This document shows positions 41,279 through 43,642 of a stretch of 43,642 nucleotides of DNA, one piece after another. This DNA is from UBA1447 sp964568955. GTDB lineage: Bacteria > Bacillota > Clostridia > Oscillospirales > Acutalibacteraceae. Every line of letters starts with the position of its first letter. Within the stretch, counting starts at the first letter, position 1. The notes below the pieces were generated by a model, which was not told the origin of the DNA, searched no databases, and saw only the letters and a list, made by a program, of their open reading frames with translations. The stretch lies in contig CAZMSM010000011.1 in NCBI GenBank assembly GCA_964568955.1, positions 1-43,642 on the forward strand. Direction: 5' to 3'. Both the position numbers and the translations under genes were made by a program.

Positions 41279-42553
41279 ATGAAAAAATATCACTTAAATA
41301 CCAACTGCGTTCAAGCGGGGTATACCCCTAAAAATGGTGAGCCGCGCGTTTTACCGATTATTCAAAGCACCACTTACAAGTACGATTCCAGTGAAGAAAT
41401 GGGCAAGCTTTTCGATTTAACCGCGCCCGGTTATTTTTACACCCGCCTTCAAAACCCGACCAACGATGCCGTGGCGGCAAAAATAGCCGCGCTTGAGGGT
41501 GGCGTTGCGGCGGTTTTAACTTCCTCCGGGCAAGCGGCGTCGTTCTTTTCCATTTTTAATATTTGCTCGGCAGGGGACCATGTCGTGAGTTCCTCCACCA
41601 TTTATGGCGGCACCTTCAACCTTTTTTCCGTCACTATGAAAAAACTTGGGATAGATTTTACGTTTGTTCACCCCGATGCAGGTCAAGCAGAGCTTGATGC
41701 CGCCTTTAAGCCCAATACAAAGGCGGTGTTTGCCGAGTCATTATCAAACCCGACCTTGGTTGTTTTGGATATTGAAAAATTTGCTCGGTTGGCTCACGCC
41801 CACAAAGTGCCTTTGATTGTTGATAACACCTTTCCAACCCCTGTCAACTGCCGTGTGTTTGAGTTTGGTGCGGATATCGTTATACATTCCACCACCAAAT
41901 ATATGGACGGTCATGCGACCAGCGTCGGTGGCGTAATTGTCGACAGCGGTAATTTCGATTGGGCACAAGGGGATAAATACCCGGGGCTTACAACACCCGA
42001 CCCTTCTTATCATGGCATAACGTATACGGAAAGCTTTGGCAAGGGGGCCTACATCACCAAAGCGGTGGTGCAGTTAATGCGGGATTTGGGCTCGATTCCT
42101 TCCCCGCAAAACTCGTTTTTGCTCAACCTAGGGCTTGAAACACTGTTTTTGAGGGTCGAACGCCATTGCCAAAATGCGCTTGCTGTGGCGAAGTACCTTC
42201 AGGCGGCCCCCGGCATTGCGTGGGTAAACTATCCGGGTCTTGAAAACAACCAATATTATGCTCGGGCTCAAAAATATATGCCTGCCGGTACTTGCGGCGT
42301 TGTTTCCTTCGGCTTGAAGAGCGGGCGCGAAGGAGCGGTCAAGTTTATGGACAGTTTAAAGCTGGCCGCGATTGTCACGCATGTAGCGGACTGCCGCACG
42401 TGTGTTTTACACCCGGCGAGCACCACCCACCGACAGCTTTCCTCGGCGGAGCTGGATGCTTGTGGCGTAGGCGACGACTTAATCCGTTTATCCGTAGGCA
42501 TTGAACATGTGGATGATATTATTGATGATTTAGAACAGGCGTTAAAGTCATAA
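41279..42553 (+). CDS. O-acetylhomoserine sulfhydrylase (MetY-like)
   Basis: A 424-residue PLP enzyme of the Cys/Met metabolism family that makes homocysteine from O-acetylhomoserine and sulfide. YFYTRLQNPTNDAVAAKIAALEGG, SSGQAA, and VDNTFPTP lead to the PLP lysine Lys207 in HSTTKYMDGHA; the C-terminal HPASTTH and RLSVGIEH are family signatures. The length exceeds that of cystathionine gamma-synthases and fits MetY. GGGAAAGG lies about 11 nt before the ATG. It is the last gene of the run that starts at purL; 243 nt separate it from rplM. Confidence 0.92.
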   Translation: MKKYHLNTNCVQAGYTPKNGEPRVLPIIQSTTYKYDSSEEMGKLFDLTAPGYFYTRLQNPTNDAVAAKIAALEGGVAAVLTSSGQAASFFSIFNICSAGDHVVSSSTIYGGTFNLFSVTMKKLGIDFTFVHPDAGQAELDAAFKPNTKAVFAESLSNPTLVVLDIEKFARLAHAHKVPLIVDNTFPTPVNCRVFEFGADIVIHSTTKYMDGHATSVGGVIVDSGNFDWAQGDKYPGLTTPDPSYHGITYTESFGKGAYITKAVVQLMRDLGSIPSPQNSFLLNLGLETLFLRVERHCQNALAVAKYLQAAPGIAWVNYPGLENNQYYARAQKYMPAGTCGVVSFGLKSGREGAVKFMDSLKLAAIVTHVADCRTCVLHPASTTHRQLSSAELDACGVGDDLIRLSVGIEHVDDIIDDLEQALKS

Positions 42554-42670
42554 GGCTGTCTTTTGCCCATTCAAAAGCGTGATTCTTGCGTGAGCAATAG
42601 CGCGAAAAACCGCAATAATGCAAGTAAAACGGAGATTGAGCTCTTTAAATTAAAAAATCCGAAAAAATGC

Positions 42671-42699
42671 TTGACACCCTTGCTTTCATATGATAATAT
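42671..42699 (+). promoter_or_regulatory. Promoter of rplM-rpsI
   Basis: TTGACA (42671-42676), 17-nt spacer, TAATAT (42694-42699). The transcript would start near 42706, right before the leader hairpin. The upstream 42554-42670 holds a short CTTTTG/CAAAAG hairpin and no gene. Confidence 0.82.
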
Positions 42700-42712
42700 G
42701 GGCAAGCATCAA

Positions 42713-42771
42713 ATCGGGTAAGATATGAAGCGCTGTCTTGCGAAGCGAATTTTTTATTGAATTAGCCCGAT
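42713..42771 (+). promoter_or_regulatory. Probable ribosomal protein L13 leader
   Basis: ATCGGGTAA (42713-42721) pairs with TTAGCCCGAT (42762-42771) with one bulged base, closing a structured region of about 40 nt between promoter and rplM. Firmicutes rplM genes carry an autoregulatory L13 leader at this place. Assigned by position and basal stem; the covariance model was not run. Confidence 0.6.
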
Positions 42772-42796
42772 ATAAAAACAGTTCGGAGGTATATCA

Positions 42797-43225
42797 ATGT
42801 CAACTTATATGCCAAAGGTAGAGAGCATGACCCGCAAATGGTATTTGCTTGACGCCGCAGACAAGCCCCTCGGCCGTGTCGCCGTTCAGGCTGCTGTTCT
42901 TCTTCGCGGCAAGCATAAGCCTATTTTTGTCCCGCATACCGATTGCGGTGACCATGTTATTATCATCAATGCGGAAAAAACAGTTCTCACCGGCAACAAA
43001 TTGGAACAAAAAAAGTATTACAGTCACAGTGGCTATATTGGGAATCTCAAAGAAGTCAAATACAGCACTTTGATGAAAACAAAGCCGGAATTTGTGGTTA
43101 CGCACGCTGTTAAAGGCATGCTACCCGATACGGTTCTCGGCCGCAAGGCACTCACAAGACTGCGCGTGTGCAAAGGTGCCGAGCATGCTCATGCATCGCA
43201 AAAACCCGAAGATTGGGTATTTTAA
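42797..43225 (+). CDS. rplM: Ribosomal protein uL13
   Basis: A 142-residue large-subunit protein. The N-terminal KWYLLDAADKPLGRVAVQAA, central GDHVIIINAEK and LTGNKLEQKKYYSHSGYIG, and the VKGMLPDTVLGRKAL block are full family signatures. GGAGG lies 8 nt before the ATG. It is followed after 18 nt by rpsI, the standard bacterial pair. Confidence 0.98.
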   Translation: MSTYMPKVESMTRKWYLLDAADKPLGRVAVQAAVLLRGKHKPIFVPHTDCGDHVIIINAEKTVLTGNKLEQKKYYSHSGYIGNLKEVKYSTLMKTKPEFVVTHAVKGMLPDTVLGRKALTRLRVCKGAEHAHASQKPEDWVF

Positions 43226-43243
43226 GAAGGGAGGCAATCAATT

Positions 43244-43642
43244 ATGTATGATAACAACCCATATTTTTACGGCACAGGCCGCAGAAAAGAGTCTGTCGCA
43301 AGGGTACGTGTTTACCCCGGAACAGGTTCCATCACCATCAATGATAGAGATATTGACGATTACTTTGGTCTTGAAACACTCAAGTTCATTGTGCGCCAGC
43401 CTCTCGTCTTAACGGACACGAAAGAAAAGCTGGACATTGTCTGCCGTGTCAACGGCGGCGGTGTGACCGGTCAAGCAGGTGCTATCCGTCACGGCATTGC
43501 CCGCGCACTCTTACTGTTGGACGGCGAACTCCGCCCGACCCTCAAAAAAGCCGGTTTCCTCACCAGGGACCAACGCATGAAGGAAAGAAAGAAGTACGGC
43601 TTAAAAGGTGCCCGTCGCGCACCACAGTTTTCGAAGAGATAA
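43244..43642 (+). CDS. rpsI: Ribosomal protein uS9
   Basis: A 132-residue small-subunit protein. It has the family start YGTGRRKESVARVRV, GGGVTGQAGAIRHGIARAL in the centre, and the C-terminal KAGFLTRDQRMKERKKYG with the basic tail ending FSKR that reaches the P-site tRNA. The stop codon is the last three bases of the window, so the gene is complete. GGGAGG lies upstream of the ATG. Confidence 0.98.
   Translation: MYDNNPYFYGTGRRKESVARVRVYPGTGSITINDRDIDDYFGLETLKFIVRQPLVLTDTKEKLDIVCRVNGGGVTGQAGAIRHGIARALLLLDGELRPTLKKAGFLTRDQRMKERKKYGLKGARRAPQFSKR

Noticed and set aside
42554..42670. A tRNA or small gene between metY and rplM
   Set aside because: No cloverleaf, no T-loop motif and no open frame with a ribosome binding site can be seen.

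Overview
The window looks like a chromosomal segment of a low-to-mid GC Gram-positive bacterium of the class Clostridia. I infer this from the T-box-controlled thrS, the rny-ymdB pair, the Asp23/FakA/RecG cluster, DegV, the single-chain long PurL, the rplM-rpsI pair, strong AAGGAGG ribosome binding sites, frequent TTG/GTG starts and many sigma-A promoters with 17-nt spacers. Genus cannot be read from the sequence. I see no rRNA, tRNA, insertion sequence, prophage gene or CRISPR array.

The left part (1-20.4 kb) is almost entirely on the minus strand. At the edge is a small secreted locus: two paralogous exported proteins with an alpha/beta-hydrolase (lipase-like) look, one cut by the window edge, flanking an unrecognised polytopic membrane protein. 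Next, read from 10.56 kb leftwards, comes an iron-uptake operon: feoA, feoB, a FeoB-associated Cys-rich peptide, an MntR/DtxR-type regulator, two FAD oxidoreductases of different families and a small HExxH metalloprotein. Its promoter (TTGACA-18-TATAAT) is covered by two inverted repeats with GCTAA half sites. The feoB start is abnormal: ACG stands where ATG would be expected, behind a strong ribosome binding site. Further right are a membrane-anchored GH39-like glycosidase, a LysM/G5/M23 cell-wall peptidase, a yloU-fakA-recG operon and an orphan oligopeptide-type binding lipoprotein.

At 20.4 kb the direction changes. ychF (with a 5'-UTR hairpin) is followed by a complete polar amino acid ABC transporter (lipoprotein, permease, ATPase). 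A baeRF-family protein with a structured leader and a sirtuin follow, ending at a strong bidirectional terminator. thrS with its T-box, a DegV fatty-acid-binding protein and a zinc-ribbon protein lie on the minus strand (26.3-29.9 kb).

From 30.2 kb to the end everything is on the plus strand: rny, ymdB, a TtcA-like tRNA thiolase, a zinc-ribbon/QQPQY-repeat membrane protein with a DUF2085 partner, then a probable metabolic operon (purL, an ApgM-like enzyme that may be a homoserine kinase, a P-loop kinase, a ferredoxin-tailed aldo/keto reductase, an O-acetylhomoserine sulfhydrylase), and finally rplM-rpsI behind their own promoter and a probable L13 leader. RNA metabolism and translation (rny, ymdB, TtcA, thrS, ychF, baeRF, L13/S9), phospholipid precursor supply (FakA and DegV) and iron/redox functions dominate. 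The features most worth testing are the feoB ACG start, the hydrolase/membrane-protein locus and the leader hairpins of ychF and the baeRF gene.
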